Part shown: positions 11,899 through 23,300 of the stretch, piece by piece
How positions within the stretch are numbered: the stretch's first letter is position 1
Layout of the letters: each line of letters begins with the position of its first letter
Assembly (NCBI GenBank): GCA_947179485.1
Contig: OX359247.1
Coordinates: 48,085,131-48,149,130, forward strand
Length of the DNA stretch: 64,000 bases
DNA from: Allacma fusca
Lineage: Eukaryota > Arthropoda > Collembola > Symphypleona > Sminthuridae
Direction: 5' to 3'
Translations under genes and position numbers: made by a program
The notes under the pieces: model-generated
Told to the model about the DNA's origin: nothing
Databases searched by the model: none
Seen by the model: only the letters and a program-made list of their open reading frames with translations

Positions 11899-13467
11899 CA
11901 GGGACTAAATCACGTCGGGAAAAGTGGGGGGTACAACGACCCTCGTCAAAAATGCTTCAAGTATATGACAAAAATGACATATTGTTTTGTTTTTTAGCCT
12001 TTTATTTTTGTATTGTGACTTTGGCGTTTATGTAGAACAGAACAGTGATCACTAAATTGGGTAAAAAGCGTTGCAAATTCCCAAAAACCTTTTGTCACTA
12101 TTTACGAATGTCCTCATGAGTTCTTCATTTTCCAGTTCCTTTGCAATATCTGGGAAGCAGTGAATGACGCAGCAGTAGTTTAGTCTTTCCTGTTCAATTA
12201 TGAATCTTACATGTTTTTATTCTCCGTAAAGTGGAAAATGATCTCTCAGCCGTCGGGGAGTTGATTGGGAGCCCGATTCGAATTTTTAAAAGTTCTTAAC
12301 TTCGGAGAACATTTGACGAACTGTTGGATTGAAGTCCTTAATCCATGACAAAAATCGTATAGAGCTTCTCTCTACTCCTTCAATCCCATGTCATTTGAAC
12401 ATTAAGTCTCTCAGAATTGAACCTGCCCAAATCTGAAATAGCATCTACTTGGTACTCCTGTGATTTTGGTTCTAGTTAATTCCAGTTAAGCAATAGTTCT
12501 CTAACTCATGAACTTTCTTGATCCCGGGCTGATCAAAACGACGCTTGAGTTCCGCAACAACAAGGTCGATCGAAGTGTTGAATACGTTTTGGTACTTTAC
12601 TTCTGCAGTTGTAAGGATAGGCGGATTATTTATTCCATACCGCTTTCATGTTTTGCGCATTCGGTCTAGAGAAGAACGTTCTAAATGAAAACAGCCACAG
12701 GCTTCGTACTTGCGATTCCAAAGCCCACTGACGATGTACTGACCTTTCTGCTTTCTAAAATTGTCAATGCACACATTCAAAGCTTGAACAGTTCCACTGA
12801 TGGTAGAACGCTGTGTTTGTGTGATTTTGCTCAAAATCTCGGTTGGGTTCAAAATGTTGTGTAGAAGGAGAAAACCAAAATAAGTCTTCCTTTTTTGAGC
12901 TGTGTATATAAACCAGATGCTTTAGTTGCACATTTGCCCGCTGACTTCGCCAGTGTGTAAACATTTTAAGAGGCACTCATAATTTTGCGGTGTAGTGGTT
13001 GATACAAGGCCCTCTAACTGTCCATCTCTTGGAACAAAGGGGCTGAACCCTAACTTCTGAAAATTCTTCATTGTCTTCAAATGAAACTTTCCTGTGCTCA
13101 ATTCATAGTCATCATTCCACTATATGTACTGTGTACTACCTAAACCTTGAGGTTCTCTAACTTAGAAGCTTGAATGACGTACCAAAGATGACTGGTGCGA
13201 CATGATGCACTATCTGTAAACTGATAGGAGCGAAACGTTTTCACTGTTTTTCTGTCATGGTTGGGCATTTGTACACTCATGTAATTACATTTTAGGTTAC
13301 TAACTGATCTCACGAATGTCTGAATTTGGTAAATTTAGAGCTACTAATTTTGGAACTTGACATTTATTGTCGAAATTGAGGGGGGTACAATCCATATACT
13401 GTACCACCCTGGATACAATCAGAGGGGTACACTGTACCACCTGTACCATAGGGTTGTTTAGTCCCTG
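11899..13467 (-). mobile_element. hAT-family DNA transposon, 1,569 bp (left arm)
   Basis: The element starts CAGGGACTAAA at 11899 and ends with the inverted TTTAGTCCCTG at 13467, an 11-bp terminal inverted repeat of the hAT type. It is flanked on both sides by the same 8-bp direct repeat, AGTGTCAA (11891..11898 and 13468..13475), and 8 bp is the hAT target-duplication length. The interior holds a decayed minus-strand transposase. The length and broken frame suggest a non-autonomous, internally deleted copy. It is mirrored exactly at 37186..38754. Confidence 0.9.
12196..12976 (-). pseudogene. Degenerate hAT transposase remnant
   Basis: Minus-strand translation near 12200..12280 gives SPTAERSFSTLRRIKT, the hallmark of the C-terminal hAT dimerisation region. 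A stop follows shortly after. Upstream, open segments at 12646..12852 and 12764..12976 lie in different frames, so the gene is broken by frameshifts and stops. It lies wholly inside the TIR- and TSD-bounded element. No active protein is expected. The same remnant is at about 37677..38457 in the other arm. Confidence 0.7.
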
Positions 13468-13475
13468 AGTGTCAA

Positions 13476-15342
13476 CACTCCCTTGTGACCTTTTGGGAAG
13501 TCGCACAACACGAATGATCCCAAAGTAGATATACATGCACCTGATGTTAAACTTTAGATATGATAATCACTCTAATGAAAAACAATTCGGAAATCTTTAA
13601 AAAATATATGATTCCAATATGACACGAAGTGTAACAACCTCTTAAGTTGCAGCATTCAAACCAAAATAGAAACATAAAGTTCTTTTAGTATAAGGACACC
13701 ATGTAAGAGAATTTTTCTACATGGGCAAGGATATTTTTAAGAATTCTCCTGCCCACAAAGTAATGATTATAATTTTGCAATAGATAATTCGAAGGCTACT
13801 ATTCAAGATTATGAAGTAAATTATTAATTTTAAATTTTGCTCCCTCATCAAAATTCAGAATTTCTTATGGGAAATAACATTCAAAACTTGAGTCAAGACG
13901 CACGTCCCCTGTGGAATTTTTTCGACCTAAAACATTATGCGGGCACTATCACAGCTCTAACCAGAAAGACTCCGCAACTTCTGTGTTACTGAAGTCACAT
14001 ACGTCTACGTATGCATCTCTTCCTCAGTAAAATGATAAAGAAGTCCTGATATTAAACATTGTTTAATCCTTTGTTTGAATCCTTTGTTTGGGTACGGTTA
14101 TGTTATGTTCTCCTCACTTGATGCATTAAAGGTGTCCGCCTATCCTACGTGTAGGCCTATTTGTAGGGTGCAAGAAATTTTTTGAAGAGGTTTGTAGCCA
14201 AAATAGGGTGCAGGAATATACGCTAATACCTATAGCCTACAAACAAATTAGGCTTTGCCGTTGTAGAACTATACAGGCATATACAGGTTACTGAAGCATG
14301 CCATGTTCCTTTAATGGCATTTAGGACTGGTAAAATTAAAATTAAAGAACAACCTTCCAAACTGCGTGTGTTAAGGTGCACATCAGGTGTGACAAGTTCG
14401 TGCGGTTTCGCCTTGATCTGCGCTGGAAACCTCATCATGTTGAGTTCTAAATATTTGCTAAATTGGAGATTCAACCACTTGAGTGGAAATTTGAGTTTAA
14501 GCACAATTCAAATTTAAAAAGAGATTTACTATGAGATAATGTTGTCAGCCAGTTAATACATTCACAGTTACCTTATTTCGCTGATTATGGGAAAATTTTC
14601 GTATGATATTTAGTTTGTGAATTCGTAAGTACTACAGCCTTTTAACCAACATTGTGTAACTTGGGCACAATTTCCGGCGCAAACCAAGGTGAGAACGGCA
14701 AACTGTTCTGCTCTTAGGGTCTTTGGTCAAGGTAACTAAACTCAAATAACTATAGTTCATTCCGAACCCATACACTGGGAACTTGAGGCAGGGTTTCCAA
14801 TTATTGGAGAACCAAAGAATGCGTGTAAGTAGCCTGTCGATATAGTGAAAAGTATGAGGAATGTAAAATGGGTGTAGAATAAATTGAGCTATTTCGCCAA
14901 AAAACGTAGGTTTATAACTTGCACATAGGCTCTCCTTAAAGGAAGGATGTAGGGTAGGCTGATCACTTCGGTCATTAAAAAGCAGGCATATTTACAGACT
15001 CGGTCCAAATTGTGGAAGGATTTGGGCTAGGCTGAGTCCTTTGGGCACCTTTGTGATGCAAGCTTTTGTCCAGTAGCCAACACATCTGGTACTGTGTACA
15101 ATGCTAATTGTAAGTCTAGCAAGATTGAAGTGTTGACAGATGTTTATATTGCATATTTAACATCCCATTCGCACATTTTATGGTATGTATATAGATAAGT
15201 CATATAGATTCTTACGCATTTAACATGCAGTTTTGACCGCCCCAAGTCCTGTTTACTATTAACGTAAAAATGGTTACAGCGCGTAAAAAATTGTCGTCCC
15301 CTGAGCATACGTTATGTTAGGGTTTGACTATATTAGGAAGGT
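13476..15342. other. Non-coding stretch between hAT element and Polinton end (left arm)
   Basis: No believable gene. Short open frames here are mirrored in the other arm and have no recognisable motif. The host-to-Polinton boundary must lie somewhere between about 13476 and 16482. I could not place it, because the usual test, a 6-bp direct target duplication, fails when both flanks are inverted copies of one another. Confidence 0.5.
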
Positions 15343-15373
15343 CACAGCTTGTAGGGTTCTTCTACAAGCTGTG
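15343..15373. repeat. Perfect 12-bp stem hairpin
   Basis: CACAGCTTGTAG (15343..15354), a 7-base loop, then CTACAAGCTGTG (15362..15373). It lies outside the minor-capsid gene, near the expected Polinton terminus. The mirror copy is at 35280..35310. Its function is unknown. Confidence 0.7.
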
Positions 15374-15598
15374 GTTTCGTGTCAGTCACCATTAGTTCAA
15401 ACCTGTTGGTCATAAATGTCATTTTTTTCAAATTTGTCCAAACGGCAACATATTGTTCTTCATAGCAGAAATTGTGAAAACGGGATAGCATCTAATGTAG
15501 AATTTGGACGAAAGGAATTATATGATAAGTAAGAATGGGAATCTGTTGCCTTTGTATAAACGGTTGTTTCAACTGTATAAGCTAAATGATTAGGAGTA

Positions 15599-16148
15599 GA
15601 ATACATCCAATGGCTGCTGGATACAGGCCATGCTACAGAGATGACATATACAGCCCATGTTAACGGCTGCTGCATACAGGCCATGTTATCGGGCTGTCCT
15701 ATACATTTGCACAGACAACTTTGCATAGGGCAGCCTAATGTATTAATTACTTACGTACGTAGCTCCTTCACACATATACGTACATACGTACTGCACACAG
15801 AAAAGACGATGAAGGAGTGGAATGAAATCGTACACTTGTCTTGTTCATTTGTACTTATATATGTACTTAACGTGAATACATCCAATGGCTGCTGGATACA
15901 GGCCATGCTACAGAGATGACATATACAGCCCATGTTAACGGCTGCTGCATACAGGCCATGTTATCGGGCTGTCCTATACATTTGCACAGACAACTTTGCA
16001 TAGGGCAGCCTAATGTATTAATTACTTACGTACGTAGCTCCTTCACACATATACGTACATACGTACTGCACACAGAAAAGACGATGAAGGAGTGGAATGA
16101 AATCGTACACTTGTCTTGTTCATTTGTACTTATATATGTACTTAACGT
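15599..16148. repeat. Two-copy 275-bp tandem repeat (left arm)
   Basis: Two direct copies, 15599..15873 and 15874..16148, look identical. Each unit contains CCTGTATGCAG- and CCTGTATCCAG-like motifs (read on either strand) and a cluster of ACGTAC palindromes. It is about 330 bp outside the minor-capsid start codon, where Polinton subterminal repeats would lie. Open frames inside the unit simply repeat and are not taken as genes. Confidence 0.85.
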
Positions 16149-16482
16149 GTGTAACTGTGTTAACTACTAACGTTTTGACAAATTGGAAATACGTTGAGAA
16201 TCTGCGTGTAGCCGTGTAAGATCAATACGTTTTATCATATTAAAAATCGTTCCTGTGTGTAACAGTGTAAATCTAAAATATATGCACATTAATTAAATAA
16301 CAAAATCAGACCATCCCGTTAGCAAGTAATGGTAGAGTGTTGATGCATGCTTCAAAGGTAAGTTATCAAATACGGATAGGTACATAAAATATTTTCAGTT
16401 ATGATAAAAATGAATGACAGGACAAAAGGGGGTCGTTAAATTTTTGCGAATTTAGTACGAATTCGGCAATTTAACGGTAAAA

Positions 16483-17490
16483 ATGTCGGAGTTTTTTGTC
16501 TCTCTACAGTCCAATGCTAGTTTAAATATTTTCCCTGAAAACACTGTCGGGAATTTTAAAAACAAGCTAAGTGGAGTGATACGATTAAATTCGGATTCAT
16601 GGGAAGCTGCTCTAGTAGACTGTTCGTACATATATGGACATGTTATTATAAAGAAGGATGAAAAACTCGGGAGCGTACAGTTTTTGTGGTTTGATAAAGA
16701 AAGTGGGGAAGCTCATTTTATTGAGTTTGATTTCTTGTCTACAATGGATATAAGAACTTTGCGCGAATTATTGGAGATGTTACCGGAAATATGTCCAATT
16801 ACTAATATAGTCATTGCGGGTCATATATTTCGGTGTGAAATTTATCAGGAGACAAAATCTTTACACAAGATATGTTTTAGCCCCAAATTAAGTGCAATAT
16901 TAGGGATAGATGACTATGATACGGGATTAATTGGCGACGCATTTCCTAAATTGACGTATAATCCTGGAGCGGATAATAAATATCTATCTATCGGCATGGA
17001 GCAACATGATAATTTCTATAAAATATCATTTGGCAGCGGACAGAAAACTCAAGATTTTGGCGTTGCTGTATCAAAGGATTATAGCTCTGAGGCAAGGCAT
17101 GAAAAAACAATTGTTCCAAAGGAATCAAGGGAAAAGGTTGCAAGTGCCATAGAAAATTACAGAAAAGACACCACACCGATAATAATTAAGGGAACTCAAC
17201 CCGTGTATGCTAATGCAGGGAATACTAAATTGTTTTTATATTGTAATATAATTCAACCACAGTATCTTGCAGATGTGCAAGCTCCATGCTTAAGGATTAT
17301 ACCATATAAAGGGGCATATGGTGAAATTACTCACAATTCCTTCGCACCTCCTCACTTTTTAAGCCTAAGTGTTTCCGAATTTGACATTATTCACGTTTGG
17401 GTACTCACGGAGACAGGTGAACCTGTGAACTTTGACTTTTCTTCTTTTTCAGTGACAATAAAATTTCGGGAAAAGAGAATTTTAAAATGA
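16483..17490 (+). CDS. Polinton minor capsid (penton-like) protein candidate, left copy
   Basis: An intact 335-codon frame with ATG at 16483. It begins MSEFFVSLQSNASLNIFPEN, the N-terminal pattern (strand-rich, SNAS followed by a P-x-N segment) seen in a protein encoded beside the capsid genes of animal Polintons. I assign it as the single-jelly-roll minor capsid or penton by family position and size; the fold itself is not visible to me. Its TGA overlaps the ATG of the next frame (ATGA at 17487..17490), as in the right copy. It differs from the right copy by at least one residue, Ala here versus Glu there (codon 16816..16818). Confidence 0.65.
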   Translation: MSEFFVSLQSNASLNIFPENTVGNFKNKLSGVIRLNSDSWEAALVDCSYIYGHVIIKKDEKLGSVQFLWFDKESGEAHFIEFDFLSTMDIRTLRELLEMLPEICPITNIVIAGHIFRCEIYQETKSLHKICFSPKLSAILGIDDYDTGLIGDAFPKLTYNPGADNKYLSIGMEQHDNFYKISFGSGQKTQDFGVAVSKDYSSEARHEKTIVPKESREKVASAIENYRKDTTPIIIKGTQPVYANAGNTKLFLYCNIIQPQYLADVQAPCLRIIPYKGAYGEITHNSFAPPHFLSLSVSEFDIIHVWVLTETGEPVNFDFSSFSVTIKFREKRILK

Positions 17491-17651
17491 ATACTAGACC
17501 TTTTAATTGTAATGACGATTTGGACTTGTTTTATCGACGCCTCCCGCATCAAATTGGAGGTGCAATGATGCCTGACGGTCAGTTCTACTTTGCTGGACAG
17601 AAGTATGCAGAATTGACGTGTGTATCTCCCCAGGGAAGGAATAGTGGCTAA
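17487..17651 (+). pseudogene. Truncated pX-like gene at the palindrome junction
   Basis: The first 37 codons equal the start of the pX-like gene at 33166. After the shared GCTGG the sequence is unrelated, and the frame runs 17 more codons to TAA at 17649. The stub lacks the glycine-rich membrane-active segment and the whole basic tail, so it should not work as a core protein. It marks the exact inner edge of the left arm. Confidence 0.9.
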
Positions 17652-17802
17652 AATATATAATATATTAACATAATTAGTATATTATTTCACTTTTTTTCTT
17701 TCTCATTGTACATTTTATCAGCATTTACATAAACAACAGTTTTTTTCTCAGAGAACAACTAAATGTGTCACAAATTATGATTTATGTAAATAACGAAAAT
17801 CC

Positions 17803-18240
17803 TTACAAAGATTGTGGGGAACACACGAAAGAAGACAATAATAGCGTAGGGTTCCTTAGTTGAAGTCCTTCGCCTTGGCATTCATTTGCAGTCAGGATCC
17901 TCGCGTCTTCCATCCACTTTTCAAAACAGTGGGATTGGATTTCCCAGTCAGCAAGAAGACGGAAAAGTATGGGGTACGGTGGATGTTTTGACACTGCTTT
18001 TCCAGTATTGATGTTATAAATACCGGTACGAAAAACAGGTGCAATCCAGAATGATCTCGGATGATCCATTGCCTCTTGGTAGATGAATTGCTTGCCACAG
18101 AAGATTAAATCCTCACATTGCCTCGCGTAAAGGTTAAGATCTGGACCGGTATTCACTTCAACAATAGAACTTGGCATAAATTCCACAACTCGACCGGTAA
18201 AGTTCTTACCAAACCGTTGCAATACTTGAATTTGCGCCAT
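17803..18240 (-). CDS. Unrecognised Polinton-region protein, about 145 aa
   Basis: Open frame from the ATG at 18240 (the frame is open further upstream but has no earlier ATG). It begins MAQIQVLQRFGKNFTGRVVE and has no transmembrane segment or motif I know. It contains several Cys (CEDLIFCGK, NEC) and many aromatics. It is the outermost gene on the polymerase side and faces away from it; the roughly 300 bp between them can serve both promoters. It may be a terminal gene of the original Polinton end or a captured host fragment. Confidence 0.45.
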   Translation of the reverse strand: MAQIQVLQRFGKNFTGRVVEFMPSSIVEVNTGPDLNLYARQCEDLIFCGKQFIYQEAMDHPRSFWIAPVFRTGIYNINTGKAVSKHPPYPILFRLLADWEIQSHCFEKWMEDARILTANECQGEGLQLRNPTLLLSSFVCSPQSL

Positions 18241-18538
18241 TCTAAGATTTGGGGATGATTTCAAAAATGAGACAGGCAAATGAGGAAAAGTAGTCAGAGT
18301 TAAGACAAGAGGAATAATGAACCAGGGATAATATTAGGGATGAGTACTTGCATTAGGAAATATGACACCCTGATTATTCAATGAGACTGACGACTCGCAG
18401 GCACCATTGTCTGGAGCATTCGATCTCAGTCGTGCAATCATAGTCAAAGTGAGATAATCCAAGAGGGTCTTTCTTTATCATAATTGCCTGTATCAAACAT
18501 TTTCTTATTGTGAATTGTTGTGGTTTTTCTGCATTATA

Positions 18539-19960
18539 ATGTATTCGTGCAGTGTTTGTGGTAGAAGCTACGATAATTTAGATGATCATAATGATCAGTA
18601 TCATATCGACTGGTGTGAAGTGTTTGAAAAGAATCCTTGGATAGGTATACTATTTTTAACATGAAACTAATTGCCTAAATAATTGTCAAAAAAAAATAAT
18701 TGCCTAATGGTGTATATTTATAAGCATTGAAAGAGGATTGTACATATATCGTTTTTTGTTGTGATTTTATGTCAGATGTGGAGGAGAAAAATGACGGGCA
18801 AAGTAATATGGAGATGGAGGAAGTATGTCAAAGTAGTTCAGGGAGTGGAAAGAAAAATGGAATGAATGAAAACGGAAAGGATAGCCATGCTGTGCCTGTA
18901 AATGGAGATGAGACGCAGACAATTTCTGCTAGTACTGCAAATGTGGCAGGTAAACTTATTTTCATTTGTGAGATCAACGAAATGCAAAAAATGAAAGGAA
19001 TACGGTGCTTGAGAAAGATATTTCCAAATTTTGAATTATTGTTGAAATTTTGTAAAATTGTAGATGAATCAGTTTTGAGTGTGAACAATAACGTGAGGGA
19101 TCAGATGACAGATGGAAACATTAGCTCTCACAAATTACGTAAGTTTCTAATATCAATATATATGGTATGTGATGTTACTTTTGATTTATGTATGTATAAG
19201 TATAATATAAGCGTATATTGATTGTAGTTGGTCAGAGTAGCGAGGATTGTGCAATCCCATCATGCAGTCTGCAACGAGAGGAATTTAATCCATCTGCTCC
19301 ACCAAATACTCCTGGGAACTGGATGACACAGAAAGAAGGTGAGCATTGCGAAATCCCATATTATGTTACATGCAGAGATAATATTAGAAATGCTTGCTTA
19401 CACTGGCATGTGTTTATATAGCTAAAACGAAATATGGAGCATACGAACAGGATGATTTTTTAGAAATGCAACAGGAACCGGAACTGTCCCCAATATTACC
19501 AGAGGACATTGCAGAGGCGATTTTGGACAACGAGGAAATGCAGGCCATAGTAATGAACAACCAGGATGTAGCTTTTGGCGCAATGGAACAGCCGGGACAG
19601 GCCATGGAAGTAATTCCACAACAAGAGATTCAAGTGGACAGATTGGCACCACCCTCAATGGATCACAATGCCCCAAATCTTCCACAAGTAGAAGTCATAG
19701 ACATATCGGACGACGAAATGTCTTCAAAGATGGAAAAGATGGAGGAGGAGAATGCAAGCGAATCCGGATCATGCCCCCGTACGGATATGGTCACGGGAAT
19801 GGAAATCAAAGACGTGAACCCACAGAACCAGGATTGTTCAACGGAGGAAATTCCGTCGAGCGAGGACTCGGAGTATCAGGAACTCAAAACATCTATCATG
19901 AGATTGAGAAAGCTGAGAAAGAGGATCATAGTGTACAGCTCGGACGAGGACGAATGTTAG
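18539..19960 (+). CDS. Spliced zinc-finger and acidic protein, probably the 5' exons of the DNA polymerase
   Basis: Five exons fit splice signals and all four joins are phase 1: 18539..18644, 18776..18949, 19064..19138, 19228..19338 and 19422..19960. Exon 1 starts with an ATG and encodes one C2H2-type finger (CSVCGRSYDNLDDHNDQYH). The rest is acidic, Ser- and Gln-rich linker ending YSSDEDEC. The TAG stop (19958..19960) is immediately followed by a consensus donor, GTAAGA, and the polymerase exon acceptor lies at 20073/20074. As written, the frame does not join the polymerase frame, so this is either a separate protein of about 336 residues or the polymerase N-terminus with a small break in this copy. 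Confidence 0.55.
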
Positions 19961-20073
19961 GTAAGAAATTAATTTGAAAAATAGGGAGCATATGTTTTAT
20001 ATTTGTGATAATGTTTACGTATTTGTTAATATTCTAATGATTATTATTTTATTTATCTTTTTACATGAAATAG

Positions 20074-20319
20074 AGCAAGAAAGTGAAGGTGATGTATCTC
20101 AGCAAGCACAGCATCAACATCTGCAGCAACCACAGCAAATAGACTTTGAGGAGCAGCTCACACACCAGATTCAACAATACAGACAACGATTTTGTACGTT
20201 ATGTGGTATTCAATTCCAAACAAGAGCAGATTTAGATATTCACAAGTTTAATATACATAGGTCAGTCTATTATGACAATCAAACTAATAATACACAAACT
20301 GGAGGGAATCCAAGTTTTA

Positions 20320-20365
<46 letters not shown>

Positions 20366-23300
20366 ATTAGGATTAAGGTTTTTATTGAAAGCCAATGCTT
20401 TTGAAACATGTCAGGAGTATATGTTATCGATAGGAAGCCATGAATTTATGTCAATTAGTGGTCTCTTTTCAACAATTCGTAATATTCTAAGGGATTCAAT
20501 GAAGAAAATTTTAAGGGAAAAACAGAGTAGCTCATTTTTTGCCCACAGTAAAATCTTGATGGAGAAGCCATTTGCAGAGAACAATATTCGAGAAACATTT
20601 TTTATCAACTCAATGTGCCACAAGATTTTAGATGAATGCATGATCAATTCAACAATTGATCTAATGTGCAAAAAAATGTCAGATGATGTGGACACACTTA
20701 CTACAAGGTCAAGTAACTGGTGTATTTTAAAAATCACCGAGTTTTCATTTAGTACTGTACCATTTAACCCATTAAGTGGAGGAGACAGTACCTATTTTGA
20801 AATGCCTGAAGGGCTAAAGGCGAAACATTGTGTTGTTAATGTAGAGAATTACAATGATAAAAAATGTTTCTTGTACTCGATTTTAGCAGAACTTCATCCT
20901 CTATATAGAGGAAATAAACGGTGTAAAGCAAAGGCAACTAAAGTTGAATCTTATACGGAAATTTCTGAGACAGTTAATCACGAATGTTTGAAATATCCCG
21001 TGAAAATAAAGCACATTCACAAGTTTGAAGCTGCAAATCCGGAAATTTCCGTAAATGTTATTGGGTATGAAGAAAATGGTCAAGTTTATAAAACCAGATA
21101 TGGACAAAGTAGGAAACGTGGAAATGTATATCCCATGTATGTAAGTAAAAATGTTACAGCTAACAAACATATTGATCTGCTCCTAGTAACACACAATGGG
21201 CAAAATCATTATGTTTTGTTAAAGCAGAGTGAGGAAAATCCCACAAGTGGACTTTCCGGACTTGTAAATAAAGTCCGTTCGGGACAGAAATTTTACTGTT
21301 ACTCATGCCTTTCCCATTTTCTTACACCGGAAACATTAGCACGGCATCGTGAAATATGTGTTACGTATAAACCCCAGTCGGTAAGATTCCCTCGTAGTAA
21401 AACGTACAAATTCATGGATTTTAATCGCACATTAACACAATGGTTTGTGATTTATGCAGATTTTGAGTCCATATTAAAACCGATTCATAGGGAACAGTGT
21501 CCTCAAATAGATAATTGTACGGATATCAATTGTATGTTCCATCATGCTTCTAATACAGTTAAGTTGTCGGAGCATCTTCCTTGTGGTTATGCGTATGTAA
21601 TTAAGCATCATTTGGGAGAAATATTATACTGGGAAAGGTATCGTGGGGAAGATGCTCACGAGAAATTTATTGAAAGTATAATTGAACATACTCAACCGTA
21701 CTTTGATGAATTACGTGAATGTCAAAAAAGAAATGCAAATGCTCCCCTTTTAACCCCAGAACAAGAAGATGAAAGAGATAGGACAGTTAATTGTTATTTT
21801 TGCAAGCAAAAATTTCAATATGATGTGACTAAAGTGACTCATCATGATCACATTACAAACCTTTTAGTCGGATTTGCCCATTCAAATTGCAACATAAATG
21901 CAAGATTGAAGTTTTTCATTCCGGTTTTTTTCCACAACTTGTCCTATGATTCACAGTTTATATTTAAAGGTATAAAGTCTGACAATGATGATATTTTGAA
22001 GGTAACCTCAATTCCTCTTACTCATGAAAAGCATGTAAGTATATCTATAACTACTAAAAAGCGTAATGTTATAAGATTTGTCGATTCATTGAAATTTTTG
22101 CCAGAATCCCTTGAAACTATTGTTGAAACTGCTCGAAAAGACGGGACAGGAATTTTTGTTACTGTCAAAGAATTATTCAAGGATTTTTCGAATGAAAGTG
22201 TGGAACTGTTATACAAAAAACAGTACTATCCTTACGAATATATGAATGATTTTTCAAAATTTAATGAAACGAAATTACCGTCACGTGAACACTTTTATTC
22301 TTCTTTAAAGGAAAAAAGTATTAAGGAGGAGGAATATCAACATGCAATCAATGTATGGAATGCATTTAGTATAAAGAACATGGGAGAATTCCATGATTTA
22401 TATGTTTTAACAGATGTTGCTCTTTTATGCGATGTGTTTGAACAATTTCGAAGAACGACATTTCGAGCATTTTCGGTCGATCCTGCCCATTATATTAGCC
22501 TACCAGGTTTAAGTAAAGATGCATCGATTTTAATGAGTAAGACAGAATTTGAGCTAATTCAGCAGCCCGACATGTATTTATTTTTGGAAAAAACAATAAG
22601 AGGTGGTATAACTCAAACTTGTCTCAAAAATGCAGAAGTTAATAATCCTTACATGGGATCATTATATGATGCTGAAAAACCACACAGCTACCTGCAGTAT
22701 TGGGACATGACAAACCTTTACGGTTATGCCATGTCTCAAAGCTTACCATATGCAGGTTATGAGTGGGTACAACAGTCCAAGTGGAAAGACAAGACAATAC
22801 CCGAAATCAAAGACTGGATAATGTCTATTTCAGACGATGACACAAGGGGATATTTTTTTGAAATTGATTTCTTCATACCATCTGAATTACATGATTATTT
22901 AAGTGAATTACCTCCTGCCGCACAAAAGTCAAATGTTGAATTTGACGACCTTTCACCCCAATCCCAAGACCAACTTCATCAACTTGGAATTTGTATTAAA
23001 CAGCTTCAGGGGGACAAATTGATTTGTGACTTAAAGCCAAAATCCAAGTATGGTATACATTACCGTGCATTAAAGGTATATCTGAAATTGGGTATAGTTA
23101 TAACAAAGGTACATAGGATTATGTCATTTTTGCAAAAAAAGTGGATGAAACCGTATGTAGAATACTGTGCTAGACAACGATCTATAGCAACATCAGTGTA
23201 CGAAAATAAATTGTTCAAATATTATCCAAATGTATGTTATGGCAGAATGTGTATGGATAAACGCAAACATAAGAATAGTCGGTTTGCACGGAGTTCGACG

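Larger units (their letters stand above)
1..17596. repeat. Left arm of giant inverted repeat (palindrome)
   Basis: The whole segment is the reverse complement of 33057..50652, with paired positions summing to about 50652 to 50654. Reading frames, introns and transposons all mirror each other. The window starts inside the arm: base 1 pairs with about 50651, so the outer limit is not visible. The inner limit is sharp. Both arms agree through the GCTGG at 17592..17596 and differ from 17597 onward. Roughly ten substitutions were noted across the arm, so the two copies are very similar but not identical. Confidence 0.97.

Noticed and set aside
14223-14517. Overlapping frames on both strands (93 and 67 codons)
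   Set aside because: They overlap each other on opposite strands, have no motif or splice context, and simply mirror in the other arm.
15460-16170. Several 60 to 92 codon frames in the 275-bp repeat
   Set aside because: They repeat with the DNA unit, lie on both strands and have no motif; treated as chance frames in a tandem repeat.
13476-16482. Exact Polinton terminus and 6-bp target duplication
   Set aside because: No convincing terminal motif was found, and inverted flanks make a direct-repeat test impossible, so no end was called.
19974-20073. Polymerase starting at a hydrophobic leader
   Set aside because: The leader has no upstream ATG before 19992, is extremely AT-rich and ends at a good AG acceptor, so it is better read as intron.
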